A stretch of 64,000 bases of DNA. Source: Toxoplasma gondii ME49 (lineage: Eukaryota > Apicomplexa > Conoidasida > Eucoccidiorida > Sarcocystidae). Below the pieces are notes generated by a model, which was not told the DNA's origin, made no database searches, and saw nothing but the letters and a program-made list of their open reading frames with translations. The stretch covers positions 3,930,458 through 3,994,457 of the forward strand of contig NC_031476.1 in NCBI RefSeq assembly GCF_000006565.2. Direction: 5' to 3'. The position numbers and the translations under genes are program-made. Below, piece by piece: positions 26,301-37,857 of this stretch (the first letter of the stretch is position 1; the number at the start of each line of letters is the position of its first letter).

Positions 26301-27103
26301 TCTCTCCGTCAGAAGTGTGCAGAAATGTCGTACGCGGGGAACGCCCGGACCTCACGCGTATTCCCGCCGACTGTCCTCCTTCGCTCTTGTAAGTCCTTCT
26401 CGAAGCAGGGACCTGACAGTGTGAGCCCCAGCTTGCTGTGTTCGTTTACCGGACCCTACATCTATTTTTGTGTTTCTTCACCAGCATGTTAAGTGCACGG
26501 TGTAGGGGGATATCAATCGTAGACCTGCAATTCTTACCTATGTATGCAAAGCGCACACGTATCGTGATATTCACCTGGGGAGTCTCCTGCCTGATTGTAT
26601 TCTTTACGGAGTCAACAGAATGAGCAACAATGACAGGTTCTGTTTGTCCCTATATTAGCAGTGGAGACCAAGTTATTTCATGCTCCGGGCGTGCGTTTCG
26701 GGGGCGACGTTTTTGTTCCTGTGTCGATCTTTGGGCCCTTTGATTGGGTCCAGCAGGAGGGGCATTAGCCTCCTAGGTGTCGTGTGCGTTTCGCAATTTC
26801 GTTCTCGAGTATAATGTCGATTTCTATTTCCTTTCTTGTGAACAGACTGTGTGATGAACTGGTCTGAGTGCGCCTCCCTCCAGGCGTTGGCGTTTCTGCT
26901 TTTGTTGTGGTCTTCGTATTTGCGGATCGTATTTTCTTGGGGAAGCCTCAAGAGCCAATTCGCTGCGTTTATGCGCTTCGTTCAGAGAACTGATGAAAGC
27001 CTGCTGGCATCAGAGTCCAGCTCGGCGCCCGTCCTTTCAGACGATCACGCAGATTCTGCGTGAATTCCTGCAAACGCAGAATGGCGCTGTCCCTCGAGGG
27101 TGA
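14323..27103 (+). CDS. Giant TKL-family protein kinase with an N-terminal ANTH-like region
   Basis: Eight exons: 14323-16524, 17275-17355, 17798-18062, 19101-19233, 19732-20089, 20927-25051, 25607-26388 and 26986-27103, giving about 2687 residues with all phases matching. Residues 1-700 are disordered and Ser/Pro/Arg-rich. Exons from the end of 1 to the start of 6 (about 700-1060) form a helical region resembling an ANTH domain. About 1000 disordered residues follow, then the kinase from about 2110: glycine loop GSGASSEV, VAIK lysine near 2144, HRDLKSLN near 2364 (the TKL form), DFG at 2391-2393, WMAPEV near 2455 and a terminal RRPSF block. All catalytic residues are present, so it should be active on Ser/Thr. 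Two long inserts interrupt the catalytic domain. The start and first exon are the weakest part: further 5' exons or an unseen intron are possible. Confidence 0.82.
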
Positions 27104-28661
27104 GGATGCTCGTGTTGCAAAGGTAAACCAATTTGAGAGGTTATGTGGCTCTTTCGCCTTGCGATGTCCCGGAAACGCAGTTTTAAGACGCCCACATGTG
27201 ATGGGTTGGTATGTCTACTCACCTAACACTCCCTAACACTCCAGGAAGCTGTGGAGTGGAGCAAATGCCTCAAACGGAATAACATCTCAATATGACCTCA
27301 CATGATTCTACGTGGGTACTGTTGAGTGCGTACGAGGTCCTGTCTAGAGAAATGGAAACGATCTGTCTCGCCCAGTTTCACCACTTCTTTTGGGCAGGCG
27401 ATTCGACGAGAGTAAAGCCACGCCTCGAAACAGAATCGAAGACTAAAATGTCCTTCTGTGGGTGGGAAAAGCAAGCAAGAAGCGGTATTTATACGGTATG
27501 GTGAAAAAACGGAGTCGGCGTTATCTGGGGAAAGCGCAGCCGTTCCGCAGTAACAGCGAGGGGTTTTCGCCACCTTCACATTCGGGCAGTTTCCTCAATA
27601 ATCTACGTGCACAATGTCACGAGGAGATACCAGAGAGTTCCGGGACACACAGGTGAACAAAATACCACTTTCTGCCCATGTATAAAAAAGTATATATTGG
27701 TTTGCCATGAGTCTGGAAACGGCAAGTTTGGGGAATAAAGACCGGCTAATGAAAACAAAGCACATACCGTCCTACAGATGCGGCTGCACCAATGCAAGTG
27801 TACGTCATAACTTGCATGCGCAGAAGTATACAATCACCTGAGCCTTTAATATTGAAACAGGAAGACGGGAAGCGCAACTATTTACACGTCGACTCTCATA
27901 CACCGTAGAACGCAATTCATCCAATGGTAGACTGTGGTCCTCAGTCAAGAATTCCGGAGAATGACACTCTGTTCCGGTGCATGTTCATTGTCGTCTCGAA
28001 ATGGAGACGCCCACTGACAGAGGAACTCAGCAGCTGCGGGGTCATCTCTCTTGAGCACGCACGGGACATTTGCACATGTGGACGAAACGTTCAGTTCCTC
28101 CTGTATCAGAGAAACTGGATAAAATGAGCAACTCATTGGCAAAGGACACGAGACACACATGTTTACCAACCCCGTGCTGTGGACCTAAACAATACCGCCT
28201 CTATGCGAGAAATATAGCACGTCCACCCAGCATACACTGTTGCCGTCTGGTTCACACTTGTGGTCCATGAGTCTTTCAAAATGACACCAACAAAAGAAAG
28301 AGCCTTAGTCCCAATTTACGTGCTGCCCACCTAGTGTCCGGCGACGTGCCGTACTCGACCAAACGCGCTTTCCGTTTGCGGTATGTTCTCTCTCCATGCA
28401 AATGTTTGACAAGAAGCGCCTTGGGCGTAGTGTACAGAAATGAATTGCATGAATACCTTCACGGTGTGCATAGCGCACACTTTCCCCGCTACCCCAGCAT
28501 TGACAAGAAGCGCGAAGGCGTTCTGTGTCTTGTCGGAACAGTGACGTGATACCAGATCATACCCGCACAGCAGCGACTTTCTAGAGGCAGCGGACTGCGA
28601 CAATCCGAGTGCAATGCATCCCACATTAACGTGCATCTGCAGCTGCGTAGTTCCTTCAGCT
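27104..28661. other. Convergent intergenic region after the TKL kinase
   Basis: No gene recognised. It probably holds the 3' UTRs of the kinase and of the minus-strand gene at 28662. A ten-base unit, CTAACACTCC, is repeated twice in tandem at 27223-27242. Confidence 0.5.
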
Positions 28662-30212
28662 TTACTCTTTATCGGAGTCTAATTTCTCGGCAAGCTTCAG
28701 GAGTTTTGCCGGCAGTAGCCCCGGATTATCCTTCATGAGTTGAACTAAACGCTTAGCCTTCTCGCTGCTCCGGCGTCTCCGTGGACGCAGGGGCACAACT
28801 TCTTGTTCGTTATCTCCCCGTTTTTCCAGTACTCGTTCCACTAGGCGAATTTTTTCGAGTCCTTTCTGCTTTGTTGCAGTCTGCAATTGTTCATGTTCCA
28901 GCGCGGCGTAGGGCACACCGGCAGTCTGATACTGTGCCTGACTCTCGTTACGAAACGTGCCAAGAGCCCCAACGTACACGCGACCGACCCGGGGGTATCC
29001 ATCGTCCCACTCCTCGCTTTCTGTCCGATACGCCCAGTCATCCGATCTAACGCTAGGCAGAGGCGCAAGAGCACCAGAGTCCCCGCTACTGCTGCTTCCC
29101 TCATCTGCTGCCATCTCGCTTTCTGGCTCCACTTCTCGCGGTACGCGGAGTCTCCGGGACGCTCCCCGAGCCCGCTTCAACAATTTTTGTGCGGAGCGGA
29201 ACAGGGCCTCAACGTACAACACAGATGCATCGCCATGGGCAACGTGAAGTTCCTGTCGAATGTGGCGCAGTGTTTCCAGTGCACTCTGAGTCCGACGGAT
29301 CAAACGGTTTCGGTCCACGGGATCCTTCTTATTGTTTTCCTTGGCCAGTGGTGCCGTCCTCTCTAGTGCAGAGCGGGAGGGGTCACCTGTGTTGGGCGCC
29401 ACCCCTGGCTCTGTCTTTCCTTCCTCTTTACCATTCGTGCCCCTTTCGATGTCTGTTTCACTGAAGCCATAACGCTTCGATGAGGCGGTCTTCATCTTTC
29501 TTTCAGTAGCATCGGTCTCTGCAAGCTCCACCGCGATACGTCTCAGCTGTTGTTTAACAGAAGACGCACGATCCATCAGTAACTCGCGTACGCTCTGGTT
29601 TCGCTGCTGAATCGCGCGTGCCCTCTTCCTTTTACGATGGCGCATATATAGTCGAAACACATCCCGGAGTCCGAAGACTACTACCAGATTAATGAGCAAA
29701 ACGAGGCAGTGCTGCGCTATAGGAAGTCTGTCGCGTAGCGCATTCAAGGTGCTGTCAGTCTCGGCCGCACCGGGAGTGGCGGCAGCGGTGCTCCATTCCC
29801 CAGAATGGACAAACGGTAGAGCGACAGTCGTCCCATCGTCCGCTACTACATAAAGGTTCACAACGCGGTATTCTGGAGACACTGCATTCCCCTCCTGCGC
29901 CACACTGCGGTCTCTTACAGGCGGAGGCGCCTGAAAACTTCTTGACCGAAGAATGTCGTGCCGCATGGCACGCCTCAGGACCGCTCCAACGCGGGTACTC
30001 ACTCCAGCATCCAGCGCTATCGAACAAACCAGGAAAAGGAGGAACAAAAACATGAGCGGTCCACAATGTGACAGCGTTTTTCTATATCGTGATACATACG
30101 CTGTCCCACCCGAGCATGGGGTAGGCAGCCTCTGTGGTGACAGCTGCATGAGACCGCACGTCCCATAGCTGCAGCCATCACCTACAAGCGACGACGGCTT
30201 CGTCTGCATCAT
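28662..30212 (-). CDS. Unrecognised protein with two hydrophobic segments (possible dense-granule protein)
   Basis: A single-exon frame of 516 residues from a true ATG at 30212. I do not recognise the family. Hydrophobic stretches lie at about 51-68 (recessed signal or signal anchor) and 165-182 (membrane span), the second followed at once by a very basic patch (RHRKRKRARA). The rest is charged and likely helical, and the C-terminus is Lys/Leu-rich. A recessed signal plus one later span fits many secreted coccidian dense-granule proteins, and an RRL tripeptide at 353-355 resembles the core of the TEXEL processing motif, though what follows (RV) is not the usual ending. That reading is inference. 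A plain integral membrane protein is the alternative. The gene starts away from the SR protein gene across a 4.8 kb gap. Confidence 0.6.
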   Translation of the reverse strand: MMQTKPSSLVGDGCSYGTCGLMQLSPQRLPTPCSGGTAYVSRYRKTLSHCGPLMFLFLLFLVCSIALDAGVSTRVGAVLRRAMRHDILRSRSFQAPPPVRDRSVAQEGNAVSPEYRVVNLYVVADDGTTVALPFVHSGEWSTAAATPGAAETDSTLNALRDRLPIAQHCLVLLINLVVVFGLRDVFRLYMRHRKRKRARAIQQRNQSVRELLMDRASSVKQQLRRIAVELAETDATERKMKTASSKRYGFSETDIERGTNGKEEGKTEPGVAPNTGDPSRSALERTAPLAKENNKKDPVDRNRLIRRTQSALETLRHIRQELHVAHGDASVLYVEALFRSAQKLLKRARGASRRLRVPREVEPESEMAADEGSSSSGDSGALAPLPSVRSDDWAYRTESEEWDDGYPRVGRVYVGALGTFRNESQAQYQTAGVPYAALEHEQLQTATKQKGLEKIRLVERVLEKRGDNEQEVVPLRPRRRRSSEKAKRLVQLMKDNPGLLPAKLLKLAEKLDSDKE

Positions 30213-33200
30213 GTTTTTAACATTTATACCATTCAGGCAACTCGCGTAAAGCTACGCAGAAGCTCTCGAAGTCATTGGTACGGCAGTGCCGAAACACGGT
30301 TGAAAATGATCGCATCACGCCGAACAAGAGAAGCACCAAAACCGAGAATGCACGTGTCACTCTCGGCCATGATGCTTCCCTCATCGTCTGCGGATTGTGC
30401 TGGTGGTGCCGCTGTCGTTGTATCGCAGTCGTCGATGCAGCGGCAGAGACGGGGACACTGGCGGTGTTAGAACCGGTTACTGAAAAAGCCTTTCATGAAT
30501 ATGCCAGGATAAGCAAGGAATCCAGGAATCTTGTCGGCGGGTGTACGATCAATAGAGAACGTAAGGTCCGCGGTGGAGGAGACTAGCGTGTTACGCCCAC
30601 TACCACTAATGATTACCTTGGAGCAAAGCAACGACACGTTGAAACGCTCACGGAACGAATAAAACATTGTTTCCAGATCAATTCAGTGAGATACAGCGTT
30701 AACAATTGCACGGATGCCTTCGGAGCCGCATTTGAACGAAAAAATCACAACGGAATAGTCGTTCAGTTGCAGTGAATGGCTGCGCAACGCTTCCTGCAGC
30801 TCATGCATCCCGCATGTATTGAACACAGTAGCAACGCTGGGTTTAGAAAGAGTGCTCAAGAGCCAAGCGACTCTACTGTCCAATACAACGGCAAGAAATG
30901 TTACAACTGCTTGCAAGTATGAAAAGAACTCTTTCGGTTCAACGAGAGGTGACACGATCCTCGATAGCGGTCAGCGCGTATCCTCCTGGGAGGTGGAGCT
31001 TCATTCCGTACCGATACATACCTTCGAGGAGGTGGGGGGCGTTGAGTGTTCCATGGCGGGTTGCCTAGTAGATGGCGCATTTGTAACGCGAGCATACTCT
31101 GAAGTTGCGGCTGAGATGGTATTTCCTAGAAAGGTAGTTCCATCCCGTACTGTATTTTACAACAAGTGAACATGTTTGGTGAGAGAGACATGATAACGTC
31201 GTTAGTGATGCGACTCCGCCTCTGTAACTCCACCGAAACGTTTCGCCGCGGCACACTTTCCAAGGGGCCGCAAAGCCACACCAAGGCGTTTGCCATAAAT
31301 CTGGGCGACATTTTGTGTGAGGACTTCGACCAACCAGACATCCTTCTTTTTTCGTGTTTGCCCCACACACTTTTTAGTGGACATCAGAAGCACAAGGATC
31401 TTAGCCTGAGATGAGAGGGATTCGAGTTTCACGGGGCACGTAGAGCATGCAACGATTATAGTGAGTGGCGTGCCAGACAGAATCTGCATCCAACCAGGCC
31501 GAATTCACATCATGCTATCGTCTTTCTACTACAATGGCTCCCTTTCCTTCATTCACCCGACACAGGGCTGTTAAAACGATTGAAAGATGAATTTTGAAAG
31601 CATTTTGGTCACATGCTTTTGAATGGAGATATTATTGCGGTGTCGAGCAACACAAGACAGTCCAGCACCGACTCCCGGTGCGGGAACACAGACTGTTCCA
31701 AGAGAGTCTCGCAAAAGAATGTGGGTGAACCTAGGTGAGACCGACCTCAAGCAGTGGGGTCTTTTTGCCTCCGTCGCCGGACAGGCGACTGTAAGCAGGA
31801 AAGTAGTGCTGTGTTTTTGCAGTTCAGTTCCATATAATTGCCACAAGTGGATGGGCCCCAGTCGCCTCTGCTGCTCGATGAGATTACCGTACCTATGGAT
31901 AGCAACAACAAAGTCAACCTGGAATTGTTCGGCTTCTCCGTTTCCGCCTCCCTCTTATGGAACCGGTACATTTAAGTTGGCGTCAACTCTTACCGTGTGT
32001 CGGCTTGCAATTATATGTAGAGCAGTGGCGAAGTCGTTATGGCACCACATTGGCGACTCATCGAAAGTGCAGCATGGAGCTCCGCTGCACTTCCGGTGCT
32101 AGATAAACTCTGGCGTTTCTCCCTCGTTGCACAATCCACCTGTGTACTTGCAGTATGACAACGGGTACTCTGCGGCAACATCCATACCTGCACTGCCCGT
32201 AACTACACCTGTTGTGCCTCCTAAAGTTGAGAGAAAAACAGATCCAAGGGCAGCCCATAGTTCTAGTCTTCGTGTCGTACTATGACAAGTCATATACGTA
32301 CCTATCCAATTAAAGATCTGAGTTCCCGTAGGAATTGGAATCGTAATTATCATATCTGACAAGTACGCTAGTGTATCAACCTCTAGGCTGACAGTCATCA
32401 TGTGTACACACATCAGAGAACATGGAATAGAAAATACAACCTATGGTTAAATTCATAGATGGGCCGCCGAAGACGGCTCTGCACGAACACATAGTGTTCG
32501 GAGGACTACATCGAAAGCAGGTAAGATTAAAACGTGTGCTTCAAAAAGTTGAAAGAACCAGAATATATGTTGGGATATACACTGTCACCAGAGTACGTAG
32601 AGTCATAAAATTCTGTAGTTTCATGTATCCAGTACAGAATCATACCTAAACCACCTGTTAAAGTAGGGAAAGGAAAATGCTGGCATACGAGCTGTAAAGA
32701 TAGTATACCAAGTGTATGAGGTATAACCTTTAGATCCTCCACAAGATCCCATGAACGCATACGTGCCAATGAAGTTAACAGACCTAAGGATACTATTGAT
32801 AGCACGAACAGCAAGCCCTCCGATCAGTCAATCAGAAGCCTCAGGATTCAGAACCATCAAGCAAGTCCTTAATGGAGGGCGCATTGTCCATTCCAGAAGA
32901 CCACCGAATTCAGAACAGGTACTTTGAGTTATTGACAAAGAATCTAATGGTCCTAGAAAAAAATAGGAGATTGTGTTAGTTCTTGTAAAAGCGACTTCAG
33001 AACCATCAGTATGGAATGGTACAAAGAAGTAACTAACACACAGTAAGGAGATATTTTCTCTGCACACCTGATCCGCGATCCAAATCTGCTTAACTCAAAC
33101 ATTTTAGTACTGTGGACACTGAATATATCTGCAGTTATGAGAAACAGAGAACCAAGTTCTTTATCACTGCTATGCACCACCCCGCTGGACCGCTTAGCAG

Positions 33201-34999
33201 CTAAATGTGTTGCATTTGAATATTGTGCAACATTAAGGTTATTCCACATCACTCGTGCTAACAGCGAGAGAAAACTACTACTCATATGCTAATCGAGCCA
33301 CTGCGGCTGACAGACCGTCAGTGGAGTGACGTGCACTTTGGAACAGCTATTTACCATGGGCTGGAAACTGCATATAACCGGTGTCAAAATCGTGTGTGTA
33401 CTCCCGCTTAATTTATTAGGCATACAGGAGGTGCGACATGATGTTGCGAGAACCAGACCTTCACAAGCCTAGAGATACCGGAATCGAAACCAGAATGAAT
33501 ATGCAACAGTCAACGATGTTAATCCTAATGCGTGTGGAAAATTGCCGACCAACCGGCAAAAAAATATCGGGATCTCGCGCCAGCGTTCTTCTGGTCACAG
33601 CTCTGAGACACAGTGTATGAAACGCCGTTCAGGTTCAGGGACAGCTTAGTGTTCAGCCAATTTTGTTTCCCCCGTCCTTTTTCAACAGTTCTCATGTATC
33701 CTCTCGTGCTCTTGTATTGTGTAAAATGTAAACCGAATAGCTGTGTGCCTTTGTGCCCAGATGGGCACCATACAGTGAATGAAAAACCGGCCTCGGGATT
33801 TATTGCAGATTGAACGCTCGAGAAGTATATCGTTTCCCTGTGGCGATTTCACACGGTAGAAAGTTAAACTGACCACATTTTAGAACTGAGTTGGCAACTG
33901 CAACACTCTGCAGTGAGCAGGATCTCAGTTGAAATGGCAGCAAGCGAACGCCTTGCCTTCAGTGGCAAGGACCGTGTTTTCTGTCCCGGAATGTTTTCAA
34001 GTTGTCACCGGATTTATAATGTTTACGACTTAAAAATGAAGTTCAATTTTGGGTGAAGGAAACTATAGATCCAGACATGTATAATAGTGGCTCCTCAACG
34101 TGCCGTCGACCGCCAGTGATCGACGCTCAAGTAGGTGCAAATTGCACACCCACTGCCAGGGTGCAACACGTTTCAGTCATCATACGCCGACTTTACACTA
34201 ACAGCAACATGTATTATCAGGAGAACAAACGTTCCACAACTGCGTGGGGTCCATATTGCGGGCCAGAACAATGTCTTTTTTCATAGAATTCTGGTGGATT
34301 AGAACGTGACTGTGTGTTGCACTGCGCTGGAACGCTGAGGAGAGTCTGTCTACACAGATCGTCCTTCCCCTGTCGACATTAGCTAACTCTATCGTCCAGC
34401 TGTTTTCTGTCCGTTTGGTTTCGTAGGACAAATCGAGTCCGCGTGATTTGTTGAGACCGGGGAGTAACTCGTTTGGAGATGGTGTTAGAACGAGACAAAC
34501 TCCACTCCTGAACATGCATGACTGCGGTCGCCATTCCTCAAGCGAGAAAAGTGTTACCTCTTGTGTTGATCTCGCAAATTAATCATCGTCATTCTGTTTT
34601 CCTTAGACAAGATATGAGAGCAGTGTTCTCGTTATGCTCCTTTTCCCTACCGCGTGCTCCGCTTTTGCAGTTCATGCGTCGCAGCAGGCCTTTGTCTCTT
34701 AATGTGACCAAAGCGACCACTGGACGCCTCACACCTTAGCTCGCTTGTTACAGCAATAGGACACGTGCTTTCCTTTGAGGTAATATCATATTGCTTTCGC
34801 TGATTTCTAGCGGCAGAAGGCTGTTATGGGGTGCAAGTCTGACTTGTAACAACTTGGAGATCGACGATATCTCCTTCCAGATCACCTCCGTGTGCCTGAA
34901 GCAGCCGTGCAACATCTTGCCCTTGCAGTAGTAATTGTGCCCCTCCCCTGTCGAGTTTTTCTTCGCAACTGCAACATTCGACAAGGCTGCTTCGTGATC
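30213..34999. other. Long divergent intergenic region containing a mitochondrial relic
   Basis: Lies between the divergent starts at 30212 (-) and 35000 (+). Apart from the cox1 relic at 32170-33040 I find no gene. Open frames are short and unlinked, and the sequence looks more AT-rich than the gene bodies around it. Both promoters and 5' UTRs must lie near the two ends. Confidence 0.5.
32170..33040 (-). pseudogene. cox1: Decayed nuclear copy of mitochondrial cox1 (NUMT)
   Basis: Read on the minus strand, several frames in succession match apicomplexan cytochrome c oxidase subunit I, in order. From 33040 leftward: a segment matching the FLPILCGSPE region, then SEFGG and WTMRPPL (family WTLYPPL), a segment matching the QHLFWFFGHPE helix, LILPAF as LPAFDVV, then LEVDTLAY, PTGTQIFNW and GGTTGVVTGSAG near 32190. 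In-frame stops (one just after the WTMRPPL segment) and frame changes show it cannot make protein. The order and spacing follow about 300 codons of the organelle gene without large gaps. Similarity right of 33040 (to about 33285) is doubtful, and the C-terminal helices are absent to the left. Coccidian genomes are rich in mitochondrial fragments, but this one seems unusually long and diverged. Confidence 0.8.
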
Positions 35000-37857
35000 A
35001 TGGATGCAGAACACGACAGAGGGCGGCAGAGGTTGTCCCTTCTCGTGCGTAATCTGAGTTTTCGTTCGAGCCCCGATGTGAGTGCAATGGAGGAATCACA
35101 CAGGATGGTTGCAGTCTACGACAAATAAGAGACGACGCCACTTTCTTCACCGTAAAACAAGAGTGGCAGTTTGCATGCGGACGAGACTCACCCTTAATCT
35201 CATGTATATGCTCGACATTTATTTCAAAGGAATCCGGAGGAATCAGTCTCTATGTCTCGTACCTGGATCCATCGTCTGCAACCGTGTCCAAAGGCCGTTC
35301 ATTTTTGCCGAGGCAGGTCTGACAACAGAAGCGGACATTTAACCGCTTCCCATTCCGCCCGTTACTTGAGCATTGCCAAGGTCAAACACCTCGTGCCTTG
35401 ATTTCTTCCCTGGCAATCTGCCCTCGTCACCGCATGTTAGGCGGATGCGGGGCAGGCTCCGCAACTCGGGAGATGGCTGCACCTGTGGAGCAACGAGTAT
35501 ATTGTCTTTTTATTAGGCAACAGTAAACACTCACATCGATCATCAGTTTTATGAGAACCGAACACACGGCCCTATGAATAAGATCACTGTGCAAAAAGGA
35601 TTTTGCTGCTGTTCACCTGGGCGGCGCCACCTTGATTGGTAATCCACGGACATACTCATCGTACCAGCACTCAGCTATTTCTACTGTCTTTTTGCGTCGC
35701 CGCTTCTCGTGAACGAACGCGTACACCAAGAGGGATCTTCATTTTCCTGTTATTGTTTCGGTTGGTGTTTTCTACACTGATGTGTGTCGGATCACAGGAG
35801 GTGCGTGCTGCCTTCGAAGAGTTCGGCCCAATCCGAGATGTTTACCTTCCGCTCGACTATCACACGGGGGAGCCACGCGGCTTTGGATTCGTCGAGTTCG
35901 AATCCAGCAAAGATGCTTATGATGCCATGCACCAGCTGCATAATACGTTGCTCAATGGCTCGACAATTCACGTCACCATAGCGAAAAAAGGACGCTCAGA
36001 CCCCATGCAGATGGTACGTTGTTCTTAAGGTACTTTGCCGGATGGAACGCTGCATGGCAACTTGCAACTTCGTTCTGAAGCTCATGAAGCAAGGAAAGAA
36101 ATGCCCTCTGTCGAATTTTCGACTGAGTGACAGTATAGGAAGGAGTAGCACGTTGCTGGTGCAAGTCCTAAATCTTGTGATGCCGTTTCTCAGTTTGACG
36201 CAGGCACAAGTAAACAGCCTGCGGCTGTGACAGCGATGCGGTTTTGTTTGTGAAGACAGTTGCTTGCCACATTGGCTCCTCGATACTTGGTTGAACGTGT
36301 GCCATATTCCTCCAGCGACGCAGAGAGCTTCGAGGAGATATTGATAGGGATGGACGAAGACGAGGAAATCCACGCAGGCAGTGGGACTCATCCCGATCTC
36401 CCCCATACAGCACCCGGTGCCCCTCAAGCGGAGGTCATCGTCAGAAGGGTGACCGGAATGCAGTATCTCGTCGAGGACGCAGATCGTGGAGCAGGCCACG
36501 CAGCCGCAGGGATAGCAGCAGATCACGTTCAAGGTTAGGTTTCTGCCTTCTAAAATCCCCTCCCCCACCCTCGGGCTGCTTCTCTAAGGACAGACATGAG
36601 CCTGGTCACACGCTTCAGAGGGTGTTCTTGCATTATGCTCGTTTCGCTTTTAGACGAACATGCATGGATTGTTTCGGTCCCCCCCCACCTTAACCGATCG
36701 CATATGTAATCTCTCAACTCTCATGTATAACCTGACACAGCTGCTGTACGGATTCGCTGGCCGCTGTTGAACTCTTACGTCGAAGGGAGAGATGACGATG
36801 AGTCGTGTCTGATCTCATTTTCTTCTTTTTGCAGTCGCAGGTGCAGAACGCCGCCCCATCGTCAGAGCGGGCGCTCCCTTTCCCCGAGCCGAAGCCGGTC
36901 GTGCGAGCAAAGTGGAACAAGGTACGAAGTTGCTGTACGCTTTCGCCATAATCCTCGATCTGCTGTAGCCATTTGCTTGATTGCAGCTGCTGTTTTGAGG
37001 AACGTGTGTCATATGACGAGAAATTCGCCCTGAGGAAGAACACTAGAGGTTTCACATACACCCGACTTGGTTTTTCTGTCAGGTGGAAGGCATTAAAAGG
37101 CAGTTGATATCATCACCGTGAGTCGACAAGTAGTCGCGGGGTCAGCAGTCCAAATCCTTTGTTCGATGCCGGCCACTGTAGGTACAGAACAGGCAGAAAC
37201 CGAGAAGATAAACTAGGAGGCTTTCTGTCTGGAGCAAGCGCGACAGATGACATGTCGGATGGGAATCGGCGTAGGTCTCTAAGTCGAGAAAGTAGACAAC
37301 TCGACGTGGAAGACAAGAGAAGCCGAGCATCGAGCGACAGGGAGGAGAAAGCAAAGCGCAAGAACCACAAACGGAGTGCCAGAGGAGACAGCAGCTACTT
37401 CAGTCCTCGGTGCACTACTGGAGAGGACAGGAAAACCATTGCGAGAGCTGTTGAGCAGGAAAATTTTTTCGGTACAGAAGACGCATTCAGTGGGGGTAGC
37501 GTAGCTGGAGAAGAGACGATCGACAAAACACGCAGAGAGGGACGCAGTGAAAGCACGTCACTAAGTCCAAGGAGGAGTCGCCGAAGCCGTGAAGTCTGTG
37601 AAGCGAGAGACTGCAAACGGCCCGAGGCCAAAGTAGGAACAAGAGGCAGTAAATCAGCTTATGACACTGAAAGTGCAGCGCGAAGAGCTGCAGTACCGGT
37701 ACAAGAAGGAAACTCACAGAATACTGATAGTCCACAATCGAGAAATGCATCTCCCAGTTTTGGAAGAAGTGTCAGTGCGTCACCGTCTGAAACAGGAACT
37801 TCCGTAGGGAGACGCCACATCGGTGGCTGTCGCCGGCGCTCCTCGTTTTCTACTTGA
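35000..37857 (+). CDS. SR-family splicing factor (one RRM plus RS domain)
   Basis: Binds pre-mRNA and recruits the spliceosome through an Arg/Ser tail; expected in nuclear speckles. Five exons: 35000-35077, 35798-36013, 36316-36533, 36835-36921 and 37182-37857, giving 424 residues with consistent phases. The RRM spans about residues 12-95. RNP2 (LLVRNL, 14-19) is in exon 1 and RNP1 (RGFGFVEF, 53-60) in exon 2, so the first intron splits the RRM. The segment DVYLPLDYHTGEPRGF is close to the SCL30/SC35-like group. Exons 3-5 encode the RS tail, with runs such as SRPRSRRDSSRSRSR. In exon 3 only one of the three frames gives Arg/Ser dipeptides, and it is the one that joins in phase. Which T. gondii SR protein this is I cannot say. 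Confidence 0.86.

Noticed and set aside
26847..26869. Alternative last exon of the kinase after ACAG near 26850
   Set aside because: It gives a stop after six codons and loses the final kinase helices; the acceptor before 26986 restores the conserved CW and RRPSF block.
33041..33285. Extension of the cox1 relic to the right
   Set aside because: The translated sequence only loosely resembles the N-terminal part of cox1; I could not separate it from chance.
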